Shown here: piece by piece, positions 6,578 to 15,717 of the stretch
Numbering within the stretch: the first letter of the stretch is position 1
Layout: every line of letters starts with the position of its first letter
Assembly: GCA_964567685.1 (NCBI GenBank)
Contig: CAZMNO010000006.1
Coordinates: forward strand, 46,520-110,519
DNA: 64,000 bases
Direction: 5' to 3'
Origin: UBA5972 sp964567685
GTDB lineage: Bacteria; Pseudomonadota; Alphaproteobacteria; Rhodobacterales; Rhodobacteraceae
The notes under the pieces: model-generated
Database searches by the model: none
What the model saw: only the letters and a program-made list of their open reading frames with translations
What the model was told of the DNA's origin: nothing
Translations under genes and position numbers: made by a program

Positions 6578-7840
6578 ATGCGGCGCGTGGTTGTAACCGG
6601 ACTGGGCATGGTTTCCCCTTTGGCTTGCGGTATTGAAGAAAGCTGGTCGCGACTGCTGGATGCGCAATCGGGTGCGGGCACGATCAGCCGTTTCGATGCC
6701 TCGCATCTGGCGACGGATTATGCCTGCGAAGTGCCGATGGGGGACGGGTCTGACGGCACGTTCAACCCGGATGACTGGATGGAGCCCAAAGACCGGCGCA
6801 AGGTTGACGATTTCATTCTGTTTGGCATCGCTGCGGCCGAGCAGGCGGTGCGCGATGCGGACTGGAAACCTGAAGGCGAAGAGGATCGGTTGCGCACTGG
6901 CGTGATGATCGGTTCGGGTATTGGTGGGTTGGCGGCGATTGCCGATACGTCAATCCTGTTGAAAGAGCGCGGGCCGCGCCGGGTTTCACCGTTTTTCATT
7001 CCGGGTTCACTGATCAATCTGATTTCCGGGCAGGTGTCCATTCGATATGGGTTCAAAGGGCCGAACCATGCGGTTGTGACGGCCTGTTCAACTGGCGCAC
7101 ATGCCATTGGTGATGCAGCTCGAATGGTTATGTTCGGGGATGCGGATGTGATGGTTGCCGGTGGGGCAGAGGCACCGATTTGCGAGCTGGGCATTGCCGG
7201 GTTTAATGCGTGTAAAGCTTTGTCAACGACCCGATCAGACGACCCAAAAAGCGCCTCGCGCCCTTATGACATTGATCGTGACGGGTTCGTGATGGGTGAA
7301 GGTGCCGGTGTTGTGGTGCTGGAAGAATATGAACACGCAAAAGCGCGTGGTGCAAATATTTACGCCGAAGTTCTGGGGTATGGCCTGTCCGGGGATGCGT
7401 ATCATATTACCGCGCCTGCGGCAGACGGAGATGGTGCCTACCGGGCGATGCAGGCAGCGTTGAAAAGCGCCGGACTGGAACCGGCAGCGCTTGATTATAT
7501 CAATGCACACGGCACCTCGACCATGGCGGATACGATCGAACTGGGCGCGGTTGAGCGCCTGTTGGGCGATGCGGCTTCGGGCGTGACCATGTCATCGACC
7601 AAATCCGCGACCGGACATCTTTTGGGTGCTGCTGGTGCGATTGAGGCGATCTTTGCGATCCTGGCTATTCGTGACCAGGTGGCACCGCCGACGCTTAATC
7701 TGGACAATGTGGACGGTGAACCTGTGTTGGACCTTGCCCCGAACAAGGCTGTGAAGCGCGAGGTTAACGTGGCGCTTTCCAATTCCTTTGGCTTTGGCGG
7801 CACCAATGCGTCGGTCATATTCGGCAAAGTGGACGGCTGA
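6578..7840 (+). CDS. fabF: 3-oxoacyl-ACP synthase II
   Basis: 420 residues. Condenses malonyl-ACP with acyl-ACP during elongation. Thiolase-fold motifs are intact: catalytic Cys170 in TACSTGAHAIG, His in NAHGTSTMADTIE, and His with Lys in STKSATGHLLGAAGA; the Gly-rich FGFGGTNAS closes the protein. Length is normal. It is followed after 6 bp by mltG, so the two are an operon, a common alphaproteobacterial pairing. Its upstream region shares a sequence word with acpP, suggesting joint control. Confidence 0.97.
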   Translation: MRRVVVTGLGMVSPLACGIEESWSRLLDAQSGAGTISRFDASHLATDYACEVPMGDGSDGTFNPDDWMEPKDRRKVDDFILFGIAAAEQAVRDADWKPEGEEDRLRTGVMIGSGIGGLAAIADTSILLKERGPRRVSPFFIPGSLINLISGQVSIRYGFKGPNHAVVTACSTGAHAIGDAARMVMFGDADVMVAGGAEAPICELGIAGFNACKALSTTRSDDPKSASRPYDIDRDGFVMGEGAGVVVLEEYEHAKARGANIYAEVLGYGLSGDAYHITAPAADGDGAYRAMQAALKSAGLEPAALDYINAHGTSTMADTIELGAVERLLGDAASGVTMSSTKSATGHLLGAAGAIEAIFAILAIRDQVAPPTLNLDNVDGEPVLDLAPNKAVKREVNVALSNSFGFGGTNASVIFGKVDG

Positions 7841-7846
7841 GCATCG

Positions 7847-8848
7847 ATGGTACGCCATATTGCTTCCAACGCGCTGACGCTGTTGATTCTGGGCATGATG
7901 ATGGTCGGAGGCGTAATTGCCTGGGGTGCGGCCCAGATGGAAAAGCCCGGGCGGTTTAATGAAGATGTCGTGTTTGAAGTTGCTGCCGGTGACCGGCTGA
8001 AGGCGGTATCAGAACGGCTGGAAGACAAGGGGCTGATCTCCTCCGGGATGATCTTCCGGGTTGCGGCGCGATATTCGGGAGACGATCAGCGGCTGAAATT
8101 CGGTGAATATAAAATCCCGGCCTATGCGTCGATGGAAGAGGTGCTAGATCTGGTCACATCAGGCCGGGCGCTGGCTTATCAGGTGACCATTGCTGAGGGT
8201 CTGACCAGCTGGCAGGTTATCCAGAAGCTGAAGGAAGAGCCGCTGCTTGATGACGACTGGGTTGGTGAGGTTCCGCCGGAAGGATCACTTGCGCCGGATA
8301 CTTATTCGATCTCCAAGGGGGATAAGATCACGGCGGTGATCCGCAGGATGACGCTGGCCCAGCACCGGATCATCACCGAGGCCTGGGAGCTGCGGGCCGA
8401 AGGGCTGCCGCTGGAAACCCCCGATGATGCGCTGACGCTGGCGTCAATTATCGAAAAAGAGACGGGTGTGAATTCGGAACGCGAGATCGTTTCTTCGGTT
8501 TTCATCAACCGGCTAAATCGCGGCATGAAGCTGCAGACGGACCCAACCGTGATTTATGGTGTCACCAAGGGCAAGGGCAGTCTTGGGCGCGGATTGCGAC
8601 AGAGTGAGCTTCGCAAGAAAACCGACTGGAATACCTATGTAATTGACGGTTTGCCTCTGACGCCGATCGCCAATCCGGGGAAGGCGGCAATCGAGGCTGC
8701 GCTGAACCCGGCCTCGACCAATTACGTGTTCTTTGTTGCTGACGGTACGGGCGGGCACGCCTTTGCCGAAACCATCGGGCAGCACATTAAAAACGTGCGT
8801 GAATGGCGGAAAATTGAGGCGAAGCGACGTGCTGAGCAGGGTGAGTAA
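7847..8848 (+). CDS. mltG: Endolytic murein transglycosylase MltG
   Basis: 333 residues. One N-terminal membrane helix (about residues 8-28) then a periplasmic LysM-like part (about 40-105) and the YceG catalytic domain. The catalytic Glu lies in LASIIEKETGV, followed by VFINRLNRGMKLQTDPTVIYG, both signatures of the family. MltG cuts nascent glycan strands and is thought to set their length. A little shorter than E. coli MltG (340). It is the last gene of the fabF unit and ends just before two palindromic hairpins. Confidence 0.93.
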   Translation: MVRHIASNALTLLILGMMMVGGVIAWGAAQMEKPGRFNEDVVFEVAAGDRLKAVSERLEDKGLISSGMIFRVAARYSGDDQRLKFGEYKIPAYASMEEVLDLVTSGRALAYQVTIAEGLTSWQVIQKLKEEPLLDDDWVGEVPPEGSLAPDTYSISKGDKITAVIRRMTLAQHRIITEAWELRAEGLPLETPDDALTLASIIEKETGVNSEREIVSSVFINRLNRGMKLQTDPTVIYGVTKGKGSLGRGLRQSELRKKTDWNTYVIDGLPLTPIANPGKAAIEAALNPASTNYVFFVADGTGGHAFAETIGQHIKNVREWRKIEAKRRAEQGE

Positions 8849-8884
8849 CGACCATTACCATCGGCAAGACCGGCACCATCTGAA

Positions 8885-8927
8885 AAGTGATTTCGAAATC
8901 ACTTAAGAAGTCGCTTCGAAGCGACTT
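8885..8927 (+). terminator. Two adjacent perfect 20-bp palindromes, probable mltG terminator
   Basis: AAGTGATTTCGAAATCACTT (8885-8904) and AAGTCGCTTCGAAGCGACTT (8908-8927) are each perfectly palindromic, 3 bp apart, both centred on TTCGAA. The second is followed by TTGTTTC and could end transcription from mltG and, read the other way, from the sulfotransferase gene. Two similar hairpins in a row are unusual for a simple terminator. Confidence 0.65.
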
Positions 8928-8974
8928 TTGTTTCGGGTGCACCAAGTGTTGATTGAAGGTAGGCTGCGAAAGGT

Positions 8975-10126
8975 TCAGCGGTTGAGAGCAGCCTTCAGCG
9001 GGCCGAGATACGTCTCGTATTTGCGCCAGGCTTCGGAGCTGCCCTGATAAAGCCCCCGGCGGACCTGACCTGCGCTTAGGCTTCGCACCATGCGATCCGT
9101 GTTGGAGAAATCCAGGCATTGATCCTGCCAGTCAAGGCCGCAGAATTCGAGCATCTGCCGTGTGACGGGTTCCTGTTGTTCGGTCAACTCTTCGTAATTG
9201 ATGGTCAGAAAACGATCACCCAGATTCTGCTGCCAATAGTCCATCAGGTCGGAATACAAGTTGTAATATCCGCCGAGATCGGCCTGATCGAAGGCAAAGA
9301 ACAGCCCGCCATCGGTAAAGTAGTGCTTGAAGTTTGACCAGCAGGTGGCCATCGCGTCGCGTTTGATGTGAAGAATGTGCGCGTCGGGAAAAGCGTCGAG
9401 GATGAAACCGGTCCAGCGGAAATTCAGCGGCATTTTATCGACGATATATTTTTCCTCGACCTGCAATTGCGCCAGTGCGTGCAGGTAGGTTTCGCGCATG
9501 GTCTGGGACGGAGCGTGGGTCATGCCGGGACCCTGAGGGGTTGAGCTTGTTCTGGGGTCAAGTGCAGCTCTGAGGGCATAAAGTTCGCCGGCACCGTAGA
9601 CTTCGGAATGGCTGGCGAGGATTTGCTCGACCAGTGACGTGCCGGAGCGCGGCATTCCGACAACGAAAATGGGAATATGCTGGGCGGTATCGGAAACCTC
9701 TTGTGACGGGGAGCGGGTTGCGAGGTCATCATAGGCATTTCTGATTGCGCCGAACACTTGCCGGTCAGTGGCCAGATCGTACGGATTCAAGTGCCGGAAA
9801 TCCCGGTTGGCCTGGCTGAGTGCGCTATAGGACTGATCGGTTTCGCCGATATCATCAAACGCCTTTGACAAGGCAAATCCAAATCCCGGTTTTTGATCGG
9901 CGGCTAGGCCGGGATCACTGAGTAACTGCTGCATCTGCGCGATATGCGGATCACCAGGTTCATATTTGATATTGGCGCTGAGATTGTTGTGAATGAATCC
10001 GTTCGTCGGATTGGTGCGCAAGACCTTGCGGTAGTTTTGCGCTGCCTGTTCGCGATTGCCGAGATAGCCGTACACGTTTGCCAGGTTCAGCAGGGCAGAT
10101 TCTGCGTTCGGGGTGATTTCCAAAGC
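8975..10126 (-). pseudogene. TPR-sulfotransferase, downstream part after in-frame amber codon
   Basis: This is the larger part of a gene broken by TAG at 10129-10127. In the same frame as the upstream fragment it reads ALEITPNAESALLNLANVYG (a TPR), another TPR-like region, then a sulfotransferase domain with the 5'-phosphosulfate loop VVGMPRSGTSLVEQILA and the 3'-phosphate region LHIKRDAMATCWSN. PAPS-dependent sulfotransferases with TPR N-termini are frequent in Alphaproteobacteria; the acceptor is unknown. About 383 residues remain open. It could still be made from an internal start (a TTG lies at 10123), but the simplest reading is a recently inactivated gene, or a sequencing error at one base. 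Confidence 0.75.
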
Positions 10127-10534
10127 CTATTCGTAGTGTTTGAGAGCTGCTCTGTGATGTCCCATCTGCTCTGTGACATTGCCGGAATTGAAATGTGCAT
10201 CAAACATATCCGGTTCCAGCGCAGCGGCTTTTTGGTAGCTGGCAAGCGCGTCGGCTGGGAGGTTGAGTTCTTTCAGCGCATTGCCAAGATTGTTATGCGC
10301 ACCGGCATAGTCTGGATCAAGCGACAGCGAAGTTTGAAAGGCGGCAACCGCTTCGTCAAGTCTTGCCATCTGGGTGAGGGCGGCGCCGATTACATTGTGC
10401 AGTTTTGCTGAGTCTGGATATTTGGATGTCAGGTTGGTAGCGGTATCCAGAGCTGCTTGAAAGAGCCCTGCCTGAAACAGGGCGATGAGTTCATCGAGAT
10501 GCTCTTGCAATTCGGGTGAAGACGGTGCGGACAT
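10127..10534 (-). pseudogene. TPR-sulfotransferase, N-terminal TPR part
   Basis: Starting at ATG 10534 (MSAPSSPELQEHLDEL) the frame encodes three TPR units, for example DYAGAHNNLGNALKELNLPA and MFDAHFNSGNVTEQMGHHRA, and ends at TAG in ...AALKHYE. The next codons in the same frame continue the TPR helix (ALEITPN), where a Lys (AAG) or Gln (CAG) would be normal at the stop; either differs from TAG by one base. A GTG start 33 bp further upstream (10567) is also open. The intact protein would have about 520 residues. Confidence 0.75.
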
Positions 10535-10650
10535 TTTTATATGGCTCGAAAAGAGGAATAATCGCACGTTCTTAGCTTGAGCAGGCGGCTGAATTCAAGG
10601 GTTATCGGCAGCTTCTGAACGCTTCACGGTAACAACCTAAAAGAAAGTTC

Positions 10651-10679
10651 TTGACTTAACGTGCTCTCTAAAGTATAAC
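10651..10679 (+). promoter_or_regulatory. Strong sigma-70-type promoter upstream of the GTA cluster
   Basis: TTGACT (10651-10656), exactly 17 bp, TATAAC (10674-10679). This is the best promoter match seen in the window. It points toward GTA gene g1, whose ATG is 98 bp downstream, but an intrinsic terminator lies between. The upstream gene is divergent. Confidence 0.65.
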
Positions 10680-10704
10680 TCGTTTCAAGCTGGAAGAAAT
10701 GGGC

Positions 10705-10737
10705 AAGCGACATCCGATGATCGGGGGTCGCTTTTTT
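10705..10737 (+). terminator. Intrinsic terminator between promoter and GTA g1
   Basis: AAGCGAC (10705-10711) pairs with GTCGCTT (10727-10733); an inner CCGA/TCGG (10714-10717 with 10721-10724) extends the hairpin; six T follow from 10732. Together with the promoter at 10651-10679 it would give a transcript of about 50 nt, either a small RNA or an attenuated GTA leader. Confidence 0.75.
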
Positions 10738-10776
10738 CGTTTGTCTCGTGCGGAGCATGAGTAGGCTGTTGAATAC

Positions 10777-11100
10777 ATGACAATAAAACCACCCCTTGGG
10801 GAGTCGCGTTCTGATGAATTGCTTCGGAACGCTCGTCGGCAATATGCCGATATTTCAGAAGCGCTGGATCAGGCGCTGAAAAGACTAGCACAGTGTGATG
10901 ACAAGGAATTGCGGGCGTTTTCAGCGACGACGCAGACCTATTGGAAAACCTTGCTCAACGCAAATGAACGGGAGGCCGATCTTGAAAAACGCGAGCGCCA
11001 GCGCGCTGGAATCGTTGAAGGGTATGCCATTGACCTGGATGCCGCACGAACTGAGGTCGGGCGCCGGCTTGCTTGCCTCGCTGCCGCTAAGCGAACGTGA
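10777..11100 (+). CDS. GTA small terminase subunit (g1)
   Basis: 107 residues, mostly helical and charged (EALDQALKRLAQCDDKELRA, NEREADLEKRERQRAGIVEG), with a likely coiled coil at about 60-85. In the Rhodobacter capsulatus GTA the first gene of the cluster encodes a small protein working with the large terminase in DNA packaging; unlike phage TerS it lacks specific DNA recognition, in line with near-random packaging. Assignment rests on position, size and charge pattern more than on motifs. It overlaps the start region of the large terminase. Confidence 0.75.
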   Translation: MTIKPPLGESRSDELLRNARRQYADISEALDQALKRLAQCDDKELRAFSATTQTYWKTLLNANEREADLEKRERQRAGIVEGYAIDLDAARTEVGRRLACLAAAKRT

Positions 11101-12394
11101 GGCGTTTCTGAGCGGGCTCAGTGAAAACGCCATTCTGGCCTTGCCCTATCTTTTTGAGTTCTGGGCGATGCCGCATCAATTGCCGCCTGACGGCGATTGG
11201 AAGACCTGGGTGATCCTGGGGGGGCGTGGAGCGGGCAAAACCCGCGCCGGGGCAGAGTGGGTACGGTCGCAGGTTGAAGGGGCGCGGCCGCTTGATCAGG
11301 GGCAGGCGCGCCGGGTGGCGCTGGTGGGTGAGACCATCGATCAAGTGCGCGAGGTGATGGTTTTTGGCGATAGCGGCATTCTGAGCTGTGTGCCGCCGGA
11401 CCGGCGGCCGAAATGGGAGGCCGGGCGCAAGCGGCTGATGTGGCCGAACGGGGCGGTGGCGCAGGTGTTTTCAGCGCATGATCCGGAGAGTTTGCGCGGG
11501 CCGCAATTTGATGCCGCCTGGGTGGATGAACTGGCCAAGTGGAAAAAGGGGCGCGAGGCCTGGGATATGTTGCAGTTCGGGCTGCGGCTGGGCGTGAGCC
11601 CGCAGCAGGTGGTGACGACGACACCGCAGAATACAAACGTCCTGAAAGAGATATTGGGGGCGCACTCGACCGTGATGACGAGTGCGCCGACCTCGGCCAA
11701 CCGGGCCAATCTGGCGGCCTCGTTTCTGGAAGAGGTGACGACGAAATATGGCGGCACGCGCATCGGACGGCAGGAGCTTGAGGGTGAGCTTTTGAGCGAA
11801 AGCGACGGGGCGCTGTGGACCGGGGCGATGATTGATGCGGCGAAAGTGGATCAGGTGCCGGATCTGGGCCGGATCGTGGTGGCGGTTGATCCGCCGGTGA
11901 CCGGGCATAAGGGATCGGACGAGTGCGGGATCATTGTCGCAGGGGCGGTGACTGCGGGCCCGCCGAAGGTCTGGAAGGCCTATGTGTTGGCCGATGAGAG
12001 CCTGAGCAGCGCAACGCCGCAGGTCTGGGCTGAGGCGGCGATCAGGGCGTGCCATCGATACGGGGCGGATCGGCTTGTGGCCGAGGTCAATCAGGGGGGT
12101 GATCTGGTGGAGACGCTTATCCGGCAGAACGATCCGTTGATTTCTTATCGCGGGGTTCGGGCGACGCGCGGCAAGGCGGTGCGGGCAGAGCCGGTGGCAG
12201 CTTTGTATGAGCAGGCGCGCGTTGGTCATGTGAAGGGGCTTGATCAGCTGGAAGACCAGATGGCGGCGATGACGGCGCGAGGATTTGAGGGGCGTGGCAG
12301 CCCGGACCGGGTGGATGCGCTGGTCTGGGCGATGACGGATTTGTTGATTGAGCCGGCGACCAAGTTTCGGGCGCCGCGGCTCAGGGGGCTTTAG
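11039..12394 (+). CDS. GTA large terminase (g2)
   Basis: About 451 residues from ATG 11039. The ATPase that pumps DNA into GTA heads. Walker A is GGRGAGKTRAGAEWV, Walker B FDAAWVDELAKW, the coupling motif TTTPQ, and nuclease aspartates appear in VVAVDPPVTG and RVDALVWAM. YLFEFWAMPHQLPPDGDWKT before the Walker A is typical of the GTA type. The start is uncertain: family members begin near SLPLSEREAFLSGL, so an alternative TTG at 11069 or ATG at 11024 is possible; overlap with g1 is 32-77 bp depending on choice. Confidence 0.93.
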   Translation: MPHELRSGAGLLASLPLSEREAFLSGLSENAILALPYLFEFWAMPHQLPPDGDWKTWVILGGRGAGKTRAGAEWVRSQVEGARPLDQGQARRVALVGETIDQVREVMVFGDSGILSCVPPDRRPKWEAGRKRLMWPNGAVAQVFSAHDPESLRGPQFDAAWVDELAKWKKGREAWDMLQFGLRLGVSPQQVVTTTPQNTNVLKEILGAHSTVMTSAPTSANRANLAASFLEEVTTKYGGTRIGRQELEGELLSESDGALWTGAMIDAAKVDQVPDLGRIVVAVDPPVTGHKGSDECGIIVAGAVTAGPPKVWKAYVLADESLSSATPQVWAEAAIRACHRYGADRLVAEVNQGGDLVETLIRQNDPLISYRGVRATRGKAVRAEPVAALYEQARVGHVKGLDQLEDQMAAMTARGFEGRGSPDRVDALVWAMTDLLIEPATKFRAPRLRGL

Positions 12395-12493
12395 GGCCTG
12401 AAATCCTGCACTGTCTGAGAGGTCTGATGCCTCCGGCGGGGATATTTTGAAAAGAAGAAGTTTGTTGGCTTTTATTTTATTGGAGCGGATTTT

Positions 12494-13666
12494 ATGGGAT
12501 TCAAACTCTTTCAGAGAGGCAGCGCTGAGGTGCCGGAGGTGAAAGCCTCGGCGACCGGGCCGGTAATCGCGTTTCACGGGGCCGGACGCGTTGCCTGGTC
12601 TGCGCGCGATACGGTGTCGTTGACGCGCTCGGGATTTGCGGGAAACCCCGTTGGTTTTCGCTGTGTCAAGATGATTGCCGAGGCGGCGGCGGCGCTGCCT
12701 TTGCTGTTGCAGGATGCAAAGCGGCGCTATGAGGAACATCCGATATTGGCACTGTTGGCGCAACCGAACGCGGCGCAGGGGCGGGCGGATTTGCTGGAGA
12801 GCCTATATGGGCAGATCCTGTTGAGTGGGGATGGCTATATCGAGGCAGTAGTGGATGAAGCTGACGTGCCTGCTGAGCTGCACGTGTTGCGCTCGGACAG
12901 GATGCGTCTGGTGCCGGGGGGTGATGGCTGGCCGGTGGCTTATGAGTATAAGGTCGGGGCGAAAAAGCACCGGTTCGACATGGCCAAGGATGTGGTGCCG
13001 ATCTGTCATATCAGGTCCTTTCATCCGTTGGATGACCACTACGGGCTGAGCCCCATTCAGGCGGCGGCGGCGGCTCTGGATGTGCATAATGCGGCCTCGC
13101 GCTGGTCAAAGGCGCTTTTGGATAATGCGGCGCGGCCTTCGGGGGCGATTGTCTATAAGGGCTCGGATGGCCAGGGGCAACTGGGGCAGGATCAATATGC
13201 GCGGCTTCTGGATGAGATGGAGAGCTATCATCAGGGGGCGGCCAATGCGGGGCGGCCCATGATGCTGGAAGGCGGGCTGGACTGGCGGCCGATGGGCTTT
13301 TCACCCAGCGACATGGAGTTTCAGAAAACCAAGGAGAGTGCGGCGCGCGAAGTGGCGCTGGCCTTTGGAGTGCCGCCGATGCTGCTGGGGCTGCCCGGGG
13401 ATGCGGCTTATGCCAATTATCAGGAGGCGAACCGGGCGTTTTATCGGCTGACGGTGCTGCCGCTGGCGATGAGGGTGCTGGCAAGCGTTTCGGGCTGGCT
13501 GGCGGGGTTTAGCGGCGAGGGGGTTCAGCTTTCGCCTGATCTTGATGGGGTGCCAGCGCTGGCGGTTGAGCGCGAAGCACAATGGCGGCGGGTGAGCGAG
13601 GCGGAGTTCCTGTCATCGGCTGAAAAGCGTGCCATTTTGGGTTTGCCGAAACTTGCTGATGAGTGA
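12494..13666 (+). CDS. GTA portal protein (g3)
   Basis: 390 residues, HK97-type portal that forms the dodecameric ring at the head vertex. Typical segments: FAGNPVGFRCVKMIAEAAAA, QILLSGDGYIEAV, PLDDHYGLSPIQAAAAALDV and FGVPPMLLGLPGDAAYANYQ. A roughly 100-bp spacer separates it from g2, with the ribosome site TGGAGCGG. The end overlaps the small g3.5 gene by 8 bp. Confidence 0.95.
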   Translation: MGFKLFQRGSAEVPEVKASATGPVIAFHGAGRVAWSARDTVSLTRSGFAGNPVGFRCVKMIAEAAAALPLLLQDAKRRYEEHPILALLAQPNAAQGRADLLESLYGQILLSGDGYIEAVVDEADVPAELHVLRSDRMRLVPGGDGWPVAYEYKVGAKKHRFDMAKDVVPICHIRSFHPLDDHYGLSPIQAAAAALDVHNAASRWSKALLDNAARPSGAIVYKGSDGQGQLGQDQYARLLDEMESYHQGAANAGRPMMLEGGLDWRPMGFSPSDMEFQKTKESAAREVALAFGVPPMLLGLPGDAAYANYQEANRAFYRLTVLPLAMRVLASVSGWLAGFSGEGVQLSPDLDGVPALAVEREAQWRRVSEAEFLSSAEKRAILGLPKLADE

Positions 13667-13904
13667 GCGCAACAAGAAAAGCGGTTCGCGCTTTCTTTAT
13701 GAACCGTTTGATGCCGCAGCGGCGCGCATTGAGGCCAATGAGCGGGTGACCGAAGAGCGCTGGGCCGGTCTTGAGCGGCGGCTTCAGACCATTGAGACCA
13801 TGCTGGAGCGGCTGGAAAAGCGCCTGTGGCTGGCGGTTTACGGGGTGGTCGGGTTCATCCTGACGCAAGGCGTGTTCGCGCTGATGGGATTGTCTGTGAA
13901 ATGA
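13659..13904 (+). CDS. GTA head-formation small protein (g3.5)
   Basis: 81 residues from ATG 13659. An amphipathic charged helix (EANERVTEERWAGLERRLQT) is followed by one hydrophobic segment near the C-terminus (VYGVVGFILTQGVFALMGL). This matches the small gene between portal and protease in Rhodobacterales GTA clusters. The exact role is not established here. Overlaps the portal gene by 8 bp, so translation is likely coupled. Confidence 0.85.
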   Translation: MSERNKKSGSRFLYEPFDAAAARIEANERVTEERWAGLERRLQTIETMLERLEKRLWLAVYGVVGFILTQGVFALMGLSVK

Positions 13905-13915
13905 AGGAAAAGAGA

Positions 13916-14488
13916 ATGTCAGATCAAGGCTTTAGAGGGCGGCTTGAAACCAAGTTTTGCCGTCTGGACGATGGGGTGGTGTTGCAGGAGGACGGGGTGA
14001 TTGCGGGCTATGCGTCGGTTTTCGGCGCATCCGATCAGAGCGGGGATGTGGTTGAGAAAGGGGCCTATGCGGCTTCGCTGAAGGCGCTTGCCACTGCGGG
14101 GCGCGGCGTGAAGATGCTGTGGCAGCATGATCCGGCACAGCCGATTGGCATATGGGATGAGGTGCGCGAGGATGCGACCGGTCTTTATGTCAAAGGACGG
14201 TTTCTGGAGAGTGTTCAGAAAGGCGCAGAAGCCAAAGCGCTGGTCTTGGCGGGAGCGATTGACGGTTTGTCGATCGGTTATCGCACCAAGCGCGCGGAAA
14301 AGAATGCCAAGGGCCAGCGGCTCTTGCATGAACTGGAATTGTGGGAGGTGTCGCTGGTGACATTTCCGATGCTTCCTGAGGCACGGGTAGAAGGCAAGGC
14401 TGAAGCCGAGGCGACGCGACTTGTGCAAGAGATGGCGGACGCATTTGCCGAAGCCCGTACCATGCTGACGGAGTTTCGTCAGCCGTAG
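13916..14488 (+). CDS. GTA prohead protease (g4)
   Basis: 190 residues from ATG 13916 (GGAAAAGAG ribosome site). HK97-type (U35) maturation protease that trims the capsid protein. Visible elements: IAGYASVFGASDQSGDVVEK, the His in MLWQHDPAQPIG, the nucleophile Ser in IDGLSIGYR, and ELWEVSLVTFPM. Located between portal and capsid as expected. Acts inside the prohead before DNA packaging. Confidence 0.95.
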   Translation: MSDQGFRGRLETKFCRLDDGVVLQEDGVIAGYASVFGASDQSGDVVEKGAYAASLKALATAGRGVKMLWQHDPAQPIGIWDEVREDATGLYVKGRFLESVQKGAEAKALVLAGAIDGLSIGYRTKRAEKNAKGQRLLHELELWEVSLVTFPMLPEARVEGKAEAEATRLVQEMADAFAEARTMLTEFRQP

Positions 14489-14514
14489 TTTTCATCGAAA
14501 TTCGAGGTAGTTTG

Positions 14515-15717
14515 ATGAGCAAGACCGAAACCAAAACGGCGGGCCGAGCCCCGTCGCGAGGTGCCAATCCGGCCATGGAAGTGAAGACCGCCCTGGCAGG
14601 GTTTCTAAGTGATTTCAACAGTTTTCAGGCCGACATTACGTCGAGAATTCAAAAACAGGAAGATCGTTTGACCATGATTGATCGTAAGAATATGACCACA
14701 CTTCAACGCCCCGTTTTGAGCCAGGGGGCCGATATGGATGCCCCGCATAAAAAGGCTTTTGCGGCCTATCTGCGCTCGGGCGATGATGACGGGCTGCGTG
14801 GGCTGGAGATCGAGGAAAAGGCGCTGTCGACCAGCGTCGCAGCAGATGGTGGCTATCTGGTGGATCCGATGACAGCGGATACAATTGCCGGGGTTCTGCG
14901 CAACGCATCGTCGATCCGCTCGATTGCGAATGTGGTGTCGGTTGAGGCCACGGCCTATGACGTTCTGGTTGATCATACCGATATCGGAGCCGGTTGGGCG
15001 GATGAAACCACGGCAACGAGTGAGACCGGAACGCCGCAAGTTGAGCGGATTTCGATCCCGCTACATGAGCTTTCGGCCCTGCCCAAAGCCAGCCAGCGCT
15101 TGCTGGATGACAGTGCTTTCGATGTCGAGGACTGGCTGGCGGGACGGATCGCCGACAAGTTTGCCCGCGCTGAAGGAGGTGCATTCATCACCGGCGATGG
15201 GGTCGATAAACCAACCGGTTTTCTGAATTACACCGCAGTTGATGATGCCGGCTGGAGCTGGGGCAATATTGGTTATGTGGCCACCGGAGCGGATGGTGAT
15301 TTCAACGCCACCGATCAGGCGGATGCGATTGTTGATCTGGTCTATGCGCTGGGCGCGCGCTATCGCGCCAATGCGACTTTCGTGATGAATTCGAAAACCG
15401 CAGGTGCGGTGCGCAAGATGAAGGATGCCGATGGGCGTTTCCTATGGTCCGACGGTTTGGCGGCCGGTGAGCCGGCGCGTTTGATGGGGTATCCGGTGCT
15501 GATTGCCGAGGATATGCCGGATATAGCTTCGGGCACGACAGCAATTGCCTTTGGTGATTTCAATGCCGGCTATACCGTGGCCGAGCGCCCTGATCTGCGC
15601 ATTCTGCGCGATCCGTTCAGTGCCAAGCCGCATGTGCTGTTTTACGCCACCAAGCGCGTTGGCGGCGATGTCAGCGATTTCTCTGCAATCAAGCTGCTGA
15701 AATTCGCATTGAGCTGA
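14515..15717 (+). CDS. GTA major capsid protein (g5)
   Basis: 400 residues from ATG 14515 with a GAGGT ribosome site. HK97-fold capsid. The first hundred residues are helical and charged (a delta/scaffold region likely removed by g4), then GGYLVDPMTADTIAGVLR and IPLHELSALPKASQRLLDD, MNSKTAGAVRKMKDADGRFLW and YTVAERPDLRILRDPFSAKP, all typical of phage and GTA capsids. Forms the head shell of particles carrying about 4 kb of host DNA in related GTAs. Followed by a 165-bp spacer with a GATCCCC/GGGGATC hairpin (15743-15775 region). Confidence 0.96.
   Translation: MSKTETKTAGRAPSRGANPAMEVKTALAGFLSDFNSFQADITSRIQKQEDRLTMIDRKNMTTLQRPVLSQGADMDAPHKKAFAAYLRSGDDDGLRGLEIEEKALSTSVAADGGYLVDPMTADTIAGVLRNASSIRSIANVVSVEATAYDVLVDHTDIGAGWADETTATSETGTPQVERISIPLHELSALPKASQRLLDDSAFDVEDWLAGRIADKFARAEGGAFITGDGVDKPTGFLNYTAVDDAGWSWGNIGYVATGADGDFNATDQADAIVDLVYALGARYRANATFVMNSKTAGAVRKMKDADGRFLWSDGLAAGEPARLMGYPVLIAEDMPDIASGTTAIAFGDFNAGYTVAERPDLRILRDPFSAKPHVLFYATKRVGGDVSDFSAIKLLKFALS

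Noticed and set aside
11471..12763. 430-codon minus-strand open frame opposite the terminase and portal genes
   Set aside because: Arg/His-rich antisense of GC-rich coding DNA; overlaps well-supported genes.
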